Shown: positions 33,966 to 43,910 of the stretch, one piece after another
Position numbering within the stretch: the first letter of the stretch is position 1
How the letters are laid out: each line of letters opens with the position of its first letter
Assembly (NCBI GenBank): GCA_002914805.1
Contig: JXTB01000324.1
Span: 298,761 to 362,760, forward strand
Origin: Parasponia andersonii
Lineage: Eukaryota; Streptophyta; Magnoliopsida; Rosales; Cannabaceae
DNA length: 64,000 nucleotides
Direction of reading: 5' to 3'
The notes under the pieces: model-generated
What the model was told of the DNA's origin: nothing
What the model saw: the letters and a program-made list of their open reading frames with translations, nothing else
Database searches by the model: none
Program-made: the position numbers and the translations under genes

Positions 33966-36900
33966 ATGAAGCTCTTGCTGGTGAGAACGGCCGCTTCATT
34001 GTTATGCCTTCTCTTGTTTTTGGGTCTGGGGTCTTTGAGCTCTGTTTCAGCTGACAATGGAGGTCTCAAAGATCGTCGGGCGTTCATTATAGGTTCGTCT
34101 CTTTCGATGTTTATGTTATTTTGATATTGTGGGATATTCTTTGTCTTTTGGTTTGGCTTGTTTGGTTGCTGAGAAAGTTTGGTTTAGTGTATGAGATGGA
34201 AAAACGAGTAAGCTTGGTTTTCAGGTTATGATACTTCACTGTATTGGGTTGCAATTCAGTAATGGTTCCTTCCTTTGTTATGATGGATATAATGGGCTAT
34301 ATGTTCAAAATTTTCTAAGCAATGAGACGATCGAAAGTCTGATGCTTTTTCCATTAAAATCACACAAAGATTCTGTTTTGATTTAATTGAATTGATTTTT
34401 TAACAGTGGCCAACGTTACATGCTTTTTATATTTTCAAGAAACGGCCTTTTTTAGTTACCTTGTTTTGTTCTTTATGGTAGTTTAAAGGCTTGAGATTTT
34501 TGCAATTTGATACAATATATGTTGTCGTAATCATCTCAGGAGAAGAGAATCTGGGGCCATGGAAGAACCAAATCTCGGAGCTTGCTGCAGCCCCTGGTCC
34601 GGCAAGCGATGGACCTCAGACTACGCTTGTGTTAGCAGCCAACAGGACGAACAGACCGGACATTCTTCTTGGCTTCCGGCGTTACCTAGGCGGTTGGGAC
34701 ATCACTAGTCGGGATTACTGGGCCGTAAGTTCTGTTAACTTCATAAATTGTCATGGACTTTTGGTTGGTTTCGTGTATTTTCATTGCCCAAATGGTGGAT
34801 TATAATTAATTTGTAGAGCTAAATCTGAGTTCCAAATTCAATTATAATAATTTTGATTCATGAATAAAGTGTGAGAAATCCGTTTTCATTTGCCTCATAT
34901 TGTTAAGAAGCACACCTACTTTTGTGTGCTTCTGTGCTTATAAGTTGATTAAAACTGAATTAAATGAATCTAGTTAGTGTTATGGTCTATTTTAGTTTAT
35001 TTAGTGGAACAAACGATGTTGAATTACCAAAAATTGTGCTTCCAAAAGAATTGCATCTCACTGTATTAGAAAATCTATAGAAAAACAACACAACACTACC
35101 TGTTTCATTTGTAAAAACATCAAATTAGTTTGAACAAGGTATGAGCCTTAGCTTTTGGTGTGATAAGCCATAAAACATAAAGTTCTCATTAGATATAGCT
35201 ATGTTTTGGTATACCTTGTCTATGTAGCTATTATCAAAGAGACAATTAGTTTTTTTATAAAATCTTTTTTTCTTCCCTGTTCTTATATATTCAGCTATAT
35301 TAGAATTTTTCCTCAAGTTTTATAGAAACAGATTTTAATATATCATTAGGATTGTTATTCATATTACTTTCACTTTTCACTCATCATATTTTGACTGTTA
35401 CTTATCTCTGCAGTCTGTTGGATTTACTGGTTCAGCTGCTTTCATTCTTGCTATCCTATGGTTTATTTCCTTTGGCGTAGTTCTTGTGATTCATCATTGC
35501 TGTGGGTGGAGGATAAACATTAAGAATGAAGGATCACACCTTTCACAAAGGATCACTCTTATCTTGCTTCTAGTCTTCACTTGTGTTGCAGCGTAATAAT
35601 CTTAACTTCAAAATATTTAATGAAATAAATTTATTTTGGAAATTTATCGTAATTCTTTGAGAAAGCCTCTTTTCCTTTAGTATTCATTGGCTCATTTTTC
35701 CTTTCTGTGTTTTTCAGTCATGATGGATTATGTGATCTATCAAATGAGTTGAAATTGAAGCCATTTTTCTTATCACACAGGATTGGATGTATCCTTCTTT
35801 CGGTTGGGCAGGATGAATTTCATGGTGAAGTCCTGCATACCATCAATTATGTTGTCAACCAGTCAGACTACACAGTGCAAATTCTGAGAAATGTCACACA
35901 ATATCTGTCCCTTGCAAAGAATATAAGTGTGGCCCAGATCTTCCTACCATCAGATATTATGGATGATATTGACAAGTTGAATGTCAATTTGAATGCTGCA
36001 GCAGATACATTAACGGATAAGACAAGAGAAAATTCTGTTAAAATTAAAAAAGTCTTTAATCTTGTGTAGGTGTTCTTTGACTTTGTGGCATTCGATCCGA
36101 TTTTAAGTTTCTCTAACTTTGTAAATTAGCTAACCTTGGGTGTGTCGTATCAGGCGTTCAGCTTTGATAACTGTGGCAGCAATAATGCTTGTCCTGGCTC
36201 TGATTGGTCTTGGTATGCATTAAACAAATAGATATCCACTTTTTCCTTATTTTCTTCTTGACTGGAATTTGTTTCATTTTCTCTTCTTGACAACTTATTA
36301 ATGTATCTTGCTGCAGTCCTCTCTATCCTCGGTTACCAACATGCAATCCATATGTAAGTTTCTTTGCATATGTGGTCAAAGTTTGATTCTTGAAGTGACC
36401 AGTATATTCTGGGATGGTTTCAAATATCTTAGCGAAACAATTTCATTTTATTGTTGCAGATTTATAGTCAGTGGATGGTTACTTGTGGCAATTACCTTCA
36501 TTCTTTGTGGAGGTTTTGTAATCCTCAACAAGTAAGAATTTTGTTTTTGGTTGGAGATTTTTATGTGAAGACTTTCATATGATTGTTCATGTGAACTAGG
36601 AACTTGATGACATGCATGATAAACATAATGATGTCCTCTTAAGTTCATTTCTCATGCAATGTTCAGAAAGTCTCATAATAAGCTCTAAAACCGCTGAAGT
36701 TCAGGCAGTCTGTCGATCTGCCTGTTTCTGTTTGAGGCAAACCTTGTAGTCTATATTTCTCCATCCATGTTTCTAAACTAAACTAAATACTTCGATGTCC
36801 TTTTCATTATGAGTCATAAATTATCTAAAGAAGCATTTGAATAGAAAAATTAATGTAGTTTTATTTACTTTTTGTTCTTTCGTGTTTTTTAGTGCAATTT

Positions 36901-38110
36901 CCGACACTTGTATGGCCATGGAAGAATGGGTAGAAAATCCTCATGCAGAAACAGCTCTTAGCAACATCCTTCCTTGCGTTGATCAAAAAACAACCAATCA
37001 GACTCTCATTCAGAGTAAACAAACCATCAACGGTATTGTAACTGTTGTTAACCAATTTATCTATACCAATGCCAACGCAAATCCCTCCAAAGGTGCTCAA
37101 TTTTACTACAATCAGTCTGGACCTCTTATGCCTCCTCTCTGCTATCCGTTTGACTCTCATATGCAAGATAGCCGTTGTGGGGATCAAGAGGTGTCTATTG
37201 CAAATGCTTCGAAGGTAAGATTCTTCAGTTTAATAGTTTTTCTTAGGAAACTATTTGTATATTTATCGATGTCAGCTGCTTAAGTTTTAAAAAGAAACTA
37301 AACAATTTCAGCTGATGAATCAACCCAAGTTATTCTTAAGTGGTGATATAGAAAACATGACAGTAATGGGATAAATAAATGTCACATTCAAGAAATTTGG
37401 AACACCCTGAATGCACATCTATCTTTTTCTGTTTGTCTCTCTCTGGCCTTCAGGTTTTCAATTATGTCACCTTGATTACTGATATCTTGGTGTTAGTCTT
37501 TCTATTGTAAGATTACCCAAATACATTAAACTTTTTTGTTAAATTCCTCTAAATTGCCCAGATAACCCATGATGAAACCAGTCGGGTTTTGAGAAAAAGT
37601 TGTGGGATAGTTTGTGCGTTGTCTCCTACGATCAGTCATGAAGGCTTGTTAAGTGTTTGGTTCTATAAATCATTTCAGGTATGGCAGAAATATACATGTG
37701 AAGTATCAACTGCCGGAATCTGTACAACCATTGGAAGAGTGACCCCGGACATATACACGCAGCTGGTAGCTGCAGTCAATGAGAGCTATGCTCTTGAGCA
37801 CTACACCCCGCTGTTACTGAGCCTCCAGGACTGCAATTTTGTCCGCGATACATTCCGAAATATCACTTCGAGTTACTGCCCTCCGTTGGACTGTTATCTC
37901 AAGACCCTGAATGCCGGATTGGCCCTGATTTCTGTTGGGATATTGCTCTGCCTTGTTCTCTGGATCCTCTATGCAAACCGCCCCCGAAGGGAGGAAGTGT
38001 TTGTGAAACTATCCTCATTAATAAAAGGCAAGGGTTACAGAAGCAGTTTCGAAAGTAATAGCAACAATGATGTTCCGTCATCAAGTACATCAGTTGAAGT
38101 CCGAGAGTAG
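33966..38110 (+). CDS. Five-pass membrane protein, DDB_G0292058-like family (nine exons)
   Basis: Predicted exons are 33966-34092, 34540-34724, 35414-35592, 35781-36065, 36154-36212, 36317-36353, 36460-36531, 36893-37214 and 37679-38110. All introns are GT-AG, phases agree throughout, and the product is 565 residues. A signal peptide (1-29) is followed by membrane segments at about 105-130, 151-172, 262-285, 292-313 and 499-521. Two loops lie between them, of about 87 and 183 residues, rich in Asn-X-Ser/Thr sites (for example NQS, NVT, NIS, NQT, NES, NIT) and cysteines, so they are likely on the outside or lumenal face. The C-terminal tail is basic then Ser-rich. I recall this plant family from proteins such as Arabidopsis At1g71110; no molecular function is established to my knowledge. 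Splice sites are inferred and need transcripts. Confidence 0.87.
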
Positions 38111-39438
38111 GAAGTTAATTATAAACTTGGGAATTTCTATTTTTTGGGAGAGTTAATGTATAAAAGAAAAAGAAGAAATCGAAGTGGAGCGAAGTTCCAT
38201 TTTGAGAGTGTTAGTTCTATGGTAGTAGATCGATCATGTCAATATTTCGTAAAAGAAAATATTATGATTCGATTTATATATCTTGTGTAATACTTCCGAG
38301 ATTCTTATGAGTATAATGAAGCAATGCCCGATATTAAGAGTCAAAATCCCACTGAGAAGATCTTCAATATAGAGGACTCATTAACAAAAACAATGTTAAA
38401 AGAAGAAACCACTTAAAATACCCACAATGACAGATGCTCTGGCACATCATCATCTATAAGACTAAAATTTGGTCTTACCCTTGGAATAGAGACGAGTCAC
38501 AGGACCTGAATTACAAATTTAGAACCTTAACCACTTACTTTAAAGAGGGAAAAAAATTGAATACAAACTGAATGGTTTCTTGTTCATTGTTCTCTGCCTG
38601 CTTTTGTGTCTAGAGAACTAACTATAATCCGATGTCTGCCAATCTATAGTCTATCATGATCCTCTGTGTCACTTTTGAAGTGCCCAACATCCACGGAATT
38701 CAAACTCACATTCATGCTCATAGAAATTTTCTTGGTGTCTGCATTCTGAAGAATTGGTGCATAAATGAGAATAATATTGGGCATGTGAGCATTATATATC
38801 ATTGTACAGGGTTAATTGAAACTTGAAAGGCCTGATAAGTTTTTGCAAAGCGCATGAATAAGTGAGACTAAAAACACTCATTAAAAAAAAAAAAAAAAAA
38901 CAAAATAACGCCACATATGATTCTAAATTAACCTTAAAAGAGACCACATTATTGTTACGGCGTTAAACATCATTCCACCTCGTTAAAAATGAGTGTCCCT
39001 GACATTATATTCCATGAGATGTAGAAATGGTTAGAAAGAACCAATCAATGCAACTATAGATAGATATTGAGCCGTTCAATGCATTGGTTCAACCACAATA
39101 ATGTCTAAAATTCTTTTTAACGCACCAGTGAGAAAAATCGAGGCTCAAAGAAACAGAGCAAGGTTTATAAATTTGGGCATAGAAAGAAGGCAAAATATTG
39201 CCGATCAGACACACCAAGTAAAAGGAAATTTTCCGTTCAGCTGAACTCCCAAAGAAAATCGTGAAGAACACATTGGAAAATAATGATATTCAAGATCAAA
39301 GTTCAATATCTTTCATAGGGGCTAACTTGAATTGGACCATATACTAGTAAAAACCCAAAAATGGCCATATCTATGGTCACAAGTATTATCACATATGAAA
39401 AAAAGTAGTGAGAAAGTCATGATCAAGATTTTGTGGCC
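38111..39438. other. Shared 3' intergenic region of two convergent genes
   Basis: The membrane-protein gene and the fasciclin gene end towards each other here. The first and last 200-300 bases are probably their 3' untranslated regions. An A run lies at 38884-38900. No further gene is seen. Confidence 0.6.
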
Positions 39439-40470
39439 TTAAAATTCATTACTATCCATTAACATGGTATCCTCAATCTTGCTTCCACCAGACCCAGATG
39501 AAGAATTCGAAACTTCTGTTTCTTCTAATGGCGTCTCTTGCCCAACAAGGAGCTCACTTAGGCCATGGACAACGATAGAGTCACTATAATGGAGGTTGGA
39601 GAAGAACACAGGGACCCCATTAAGCATCAAACTGTTACCTGATCTGGTAATAGTGATGGTGAATCCTTCCAAGTACGTGGGCAGCACAGCCCCATCACTG
39701 AAATTTATCAAATCACTCCACAAAAGCTTGCACGGAACGACATGTCGTAGAAAGATTGATGGGTCTTGACCCTGAGCTTGCCTACTCGCCATGGCCTGGT
39801 CCGAAGGAGCGAAAACCGTCATCGTAGTCGGGTCCTTGGCAAAACCCAATAGCTGGGAATCGAGAAACGAAGCCATGAAGGAGTACCCATTGGACTTGAG
39901 ATCCCCGCTGGCTTCTTTCAACCAAGAAGGTCCCGGAAACCCGGTTATGGCGTGCGGAGACAACGATCGGCATCTCGGTCCAAACCGCAGACCCGGAGCT
40001 TGCGAATTGAAATCGAAGAACTCTGGAATTCCGTAGATAATCAGGGATCCGTCGTCAAATATGGGCTTCTCGGCGGTGATTTTGACGTTGTCGAGCGAAA
40101 TTTCTGAGGCGGTCGGCGAGGTGGTGACGATCAACATGCTTCCGGGGACCAGAGTGGGGATCTTGGTGCCGGCAGGGAGCGATTTGAGGCTTTGCGGCGG
40201 CAGAGGAAGGGGGCAGAAGTGGTACCGGAGGAGGGAGAGAGAGGGTTGTCCCGATTTCGAGAATGCGGCATCGGTAGGAGCGAAGATTGTGAGGGAAGGA
40301 GAGTTTAGGGCTAGGGTTCGGGAGACGAGCTCGAGGGTGAGAGCCATGGAGACGAAGCCGGAGTCGGAGAGGATCTCGGAGGCGTCGGTGATGGTGTCGG
40401 AGGGGAGTGGGGAGGAGAGAGAAAGAAGACAGAGGAGAGTGAGAGAGACGATGACAAGTGAAGCCGCCAT
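39439..40470 (-). CDS. Fasciclin-like arabinogalactan protein, two FAS1 domains
   Basis: A 343-residue intronless secreted protein. The start chosen is the ATG at 40470-40468 (MAASLVIVSLTLLCLL), which begins directly with a signal peptide (1-20). An in-frame ATG 31 codons upstream (40563) would add residues encoded by a GA microsatellite and is rejected. FAS1 domain 1 spans about 26-155, with TIFAPTDAAF (61-70) and YGIPEFFD. Domain 2 spans about 186-310, with MTVFAPSDQAM (217-227) and IVVHGLSELL (299-308). The C-terminus is a short Ser/Gly-rich tail ending DSNEF and lacks a hydrophobic GPI signal, so it is probably soluble in the cell wall. Few AG-type Pro-rich repeats are present. It looks like the FLA19/20/21 group, from memory. 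Confidence 0.92.
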   Translation of the reverse strand: MAASLVIVSLTLLCLLSLSSPLPSDTITDASEILSDSGFVSMALTLELVSRTLALNSPSLTIFAPTDAAFSKSGQPSLSLLRYHFCPLPLPPQSLKSLPAGTKIPTLVPGSMLIVTTSPTASEISLDNVKITAEKPIFDDGSLIIYGIPEFFDFNSQAPGLRFGPRCRSLSPHAITGFPGPSWLKEASGDLKSNGYSFMASFLDSQLLGFAKDPTTMTVFAPSDQAMASRQAQGQDPSIFLRHVVPCKLLWSDLINFSDGAVLPTYLEGFTITITRSGNSLMLNGVPVFFSNLHYSDSIVVHGLSELLVGQETPLEETEVSNSSSGSGGSKIEDTMLMDSNEF

Positions 40471-40517
40471 TGATGGAGATTCGGAGGAGGGTTTTGGTCT
40501 GCAATTACCGGAAGTAA

Positions 40518-40520
<3 letters not shown>

Positions 40521-40559
<39 letters not shown>
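40521..40559. repeat. GA microsatellite in the fasciclin gene leader
   Basis: About 19 GA repeats lie 50 bp upstream of the chosen start codon, within the likely 5' untranslated leader (CT repeats on the mRNA strand). Confidence 0.95.
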
Positions 40560-40560
<1 letters not shown>

Positions 40561-40764
40561 CATCTTTTGGCGGGAAAGATGTATTGAAGAAGATGTTTCT
40601 TGGGTTAGTTGGATTTGGAGGGAATAAGCCGTTAGTTAGTTATGACGGGTTGGTTAGGTGGTCGTAGCCAATGACCGTTTTGCTCCTGTCGTTTCATGCG
40701 GATATTTTGTCGTTGCTTCTTTGTGGAGAATTGGGTGGGCCGTTTACTAGGGCCCAAAAACTTC

Positions 40765-41165
40765 AAATGACGAAAAAATTGGGGGAAAGTTGATTTCTTA
40801 TCGTAATTTTTCAAACAAATTGAAAAGTGCCGTAGTTTGAAATTGTTTGAAAATCCTGAATTTTAGTTGAAAAAATACCAGTTTTAAAAGCATATAGAAA
40901 ATTATCACTTTTATTAATTAATGAGATACATGAGTACTTCAAGTAACTAGATTGATTAGCTTATGTAACCCAACTGATTATCTTGAGTATTATTGAAAAA
41001 TTCAATTATGAAGAAAAAGTGATAGTTTTCTAACTATGTATTGAAAGTGTTATTTTCTAAACAAACTTATAAATAGTGATATTTTTCTAAATTTTTCAAT
41101 AAATTCAACCCATCTAGATTTTTCAATTTTTAGTACTTTAGGTGTGGAATTTTGTAAGAAGCCCA
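40765..41165. repeat. Unclassified repeat family, copy 1
   Basis: Shares with the next copy an ordered set of phrases: a start like TTGATTTCTTATCGTAATTT, then TGAAATTNTTNGAAAATCC, a TTAATTAATGAGATAC segment, CTTCAAGTAACTAGATTG, a GTTATTTTC block and an end TTTTTCAATTTTTAGTACTT. It is non-coding with no recognised ends. A related copy lies at 47.6 kb. Confidence 0.75.
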
Positions 41166-41550
41166 AAAAATTAGAGGAAATTTGATTTTTTATCCTAATT
41201 TTTTTAAAAAAAAATTGAAAATTCAGGATTTTGAAATTATTCGAAAAATCCCCGATTTTAATTAAAAAATACTATTTTTAAAAGTAATTAGAAATTTATT
41301 ACTTTTTATTAATTGATAAGATACTTGAATTAATCAATCAGGCAACTTGACTAGTGATTTCAAGTAATAGATTGGTTACCCCAAGTAAGCCAACTAGATA
41401 TCTCGAAAACTATTGAAAAAAAATACCAATTTTGAAGAAAAAAATGATTTTTCTAAAAATATTTTTAAAAATATTATTTTTCTGAATAAATCCGAGATTT
41501 TTTCAAAAGTTTTGCTCATTCGGGATTTTTCAATTTTTATTACTTGAGAA
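41166..41550. repeat. Unclassified repeat family, copy 2
   Basis: It follows copy 1 in direct orientation, beginning near GGAAATTTGATTTTTTATCC and ending TTTTTCAATTTTTATTACTT. The two are diverged, so the duplication is old. Confidence 0.75.
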
Positions 41551-41817
41551 AATGACATGAATAGGACTAATTTGGGCTAAAATAACTTTTTTTGTAATTT
41601 TTTTTTTAAAATGATATTTTTAGAAGTGTCAAGTACATCTTAACTTGTAATCAAGGACTTTTTGACCATAAAAATACAATTATTTAGAACTTTTTTTCGA
41701 TGGTCAAGAAGTTCTTATCACTCCTAAAAACGTTATTTTTAGAAAAATGCATAAAAAAGAAGTTATTTGCAAAAGTCTGGATTTCTCAAAAAATAAGATT
41801 GCCTCACTATAAGCATC

Positions 41818-42085
41818 GAATTTTCGATGTAATTTCAACCATATTTCGATGAAGTCTGAGATGTAAGAATTTCATCGACTATATTTCGATTATAATTCGA
41901 TAGTAGTCGAATTTTCGATGACTATTTTCGATTATTTTTTTCGATGACTATTTCGATTATTTTTTTCAATCAATTTTGATTATAATTTCGACCAAATTTC
42001 GATGAAATCTGAGATGTAAGAATTTTGTCGACTATATTTCGATTATAATTCGATGGGAGTCGAATTTTCGACCTATTTTTGATGA
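41818..42085. repeat. CGAT-rich block with a 143-bp internal duplication
   Basis: The block is crowded with TTTCGAT, ATTCGAT and TCGAATTTTCGA words. GAGATGTAAGAATTT and the following CGACTATATTTCGATTATAA occur at about 41869 and again at about 42012, an offset of 143 bp. It is non-coding and its composition is quite unlike its flanks, where CpG is rare. Confidence 0.85.
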
Positions 42086-42559
42086 CCGTTTTACCCTTGT
42101 CCTTTTCCCTCAGGAAAATTAAAGAAGCCCAAAAGATTAGGGAAATTAAAGTGTGTATCATTTTTTTTTACTTTGTTTTAACAAATGTCCTTTTTTTTGT
42201 TTAGTTAAATAGTTGAGTATATGTATTCTTACACTTAGTATATCTATTGGTATACCAACTATAATTTATTGTAATAATTGTATTAAAATCTATATTTGGT
42301 ATTCCATATTTTACATGTAGTATATATATTTATTTAAGAGTCATTTCATTATATCATTTGAAAAATAAAAATTTACTTAAAATAGGTCCAAAATTATGTC
42401 ATCCCATGTTAAGGCCATTTTGTTAAATTATTGGAATTTTACAACACAAACGAACTAATATATCAATATTCACAATATCTTCTACCTAAATAGTTGCAGA
42501 CTCCAACCAAATCAATGAATCAATCCCCTGTAAACAATGATCAACATGATTAAACCCTC

Positions 42560-43540
42560 TCTCACAAAAGGAAAACAAGTTCGAAGGATGAGGCATAATT
42601 ATCTTTCAAATGTGCCCAATCAACAACCCACCTCAAGACATGAGGAAGTAGTTCCCTTAATCAAGCTAATAGCTACTAAACAATCAGACTACACCAAACA
42701 GGGAAATAAGCCAACTTCTTTAACCAACTCAAGACCAAAACAACTAATTAGACTTTCAGCCATAAGCAAGTCATTACCAAATTTCATTTTCTTAATTGTA
42801 GTAGCCGTGATCTGAACTTTACAATCTCGAATGACAACGCTCACGCAACCCATGCCGTTTTTCACATCCAAGACGACATCTGTATTCAATTTCTAGCGGC
42901 CCCTTTTTGGGACAAGACCAAAACCAATCCTTATACTTTTTCTTAGTACCAGTTCAACTTTTAAATTCAGTACCAACTTCTACTACAAAATCATCTACCT
43001 TTTATGCAGACATATTAGCATTTTTTTTTTCCTTTCTAATAAACCATGCACCTTTTTATTTTTTCATTCCACACTGTAAACATAGTGAGTATAATGAAAA
43101 TAAAATTCTCGCTATCAAAACTCTTAGAAATCTTCATTAGAATAAGATCATTATCTTAGTAAAAATCATTAAACAAAATTTACCTACTACATTCCCAAAT
43201 CTCCCGAGCCCTAGGATAAAGACTAAAGGCATGACCGCATGAGGAACTGAATCAAAACAATGTCACATAAAAGAGAACAAGCATCAATCCTATCTTTTCT
43301 TGTACCCAAAGTTTCTTAAATGGGAATAATACATTTATAATCTAACCAATACAAGATAGTTTTCCTCCAGAATTTCCCACTGATATTTTTACTGATAGCA
43401 ATATTCTTATACTTGATTGAGTCGTGCCTTTATGTATCTTGAGTTTATATAATTGAATGAGCTCTTTCTCTTTTGTTATAGTGTATCCCACATTGCATAG
43501 AGGCAGATCTCTTTCCACTTGTTTGCACATAAATAATTAA
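42560..43540 (-). pseudogene. LINE relic: zinc-finger and RNase H region
   Basis: On the reverse strand about 42910-42690 encodes WKLNTD-like sequence (a TAG replaces the Trp), then GMGCVSVVIRDCKVQI, KKMKFGND and LLMAESLIS, the start of a plant LINE RNase H domain. It continues as SDCLVAISLIKGTTSS near 42650. Further upstream, near 43235, CGHAFSLYPRAREIWEC resembles the zinc-finger region that precedes RNase H in these elements. Frames shift between the pieces. The reverse transcriptase is absent. Confidence 0.6.
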
Positions 43541-43599
43541 CCTGAAAAACCTTGTATAATTGAATAAGTTCTTTCTCTTTTGTTATACTGAATCCCTCA

Positions 43600-43910
43600 A
43601 AAATGACGTTAATTATCTTTCTAAAGAACAAAACTACCTTTCTAAAGAACAAAATGACTTATCTTTCTAAAGAACAAAACTACCTTTCTAAAGAACAAAA
43701 TGACTAACTGGACTTTCAACCATAAACAAGTCACTATCAAACCAAATAGATATCTAGTCACTATCAAACCAAATAGATATCTGGACTTTCAACCATAAAT
43801 AAGTCACTACCAAATCAAATAGATATATAAATAATCACATAAGATAACAGATATCTGGACTTTCAACCATAAGCAAGTAACTACCAAACCAAACAGATAT
43901 ACAATTATAT
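43600..43910. repeat. Minisatellite with two interleaved motifs
   Basis: ACCTTTCTAAAGAACAAAA-type units of about 19-22 bp occur four or more times at 43615-43702. They are followed by repeated GGACTTTCAACCATAAACAA and CTATCAAACCAAATAGATAT units up to about 43905. The unit order is irregular and there are no unique spacers. Confidence 0.85.

Noticed and set aside
33719-34087. Reverse open frame (122 codons) at the membrane-protein promoter
   Set aside because: It overlaps the TATA box, leader and exon 1 of the forward gene; composition follows the CT-rich leader.
40061-40627. Long forward open frame (188 codons) over the fasciclin gene
   Set aside because: It is the antisense shadow of the two-domain fasciclin gene and resembles no protein.
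43600-43910. CRISPR-like direct repeats
   Set aside because: Units are irregular and adjoining with no unique spacers; the genome is a plant.
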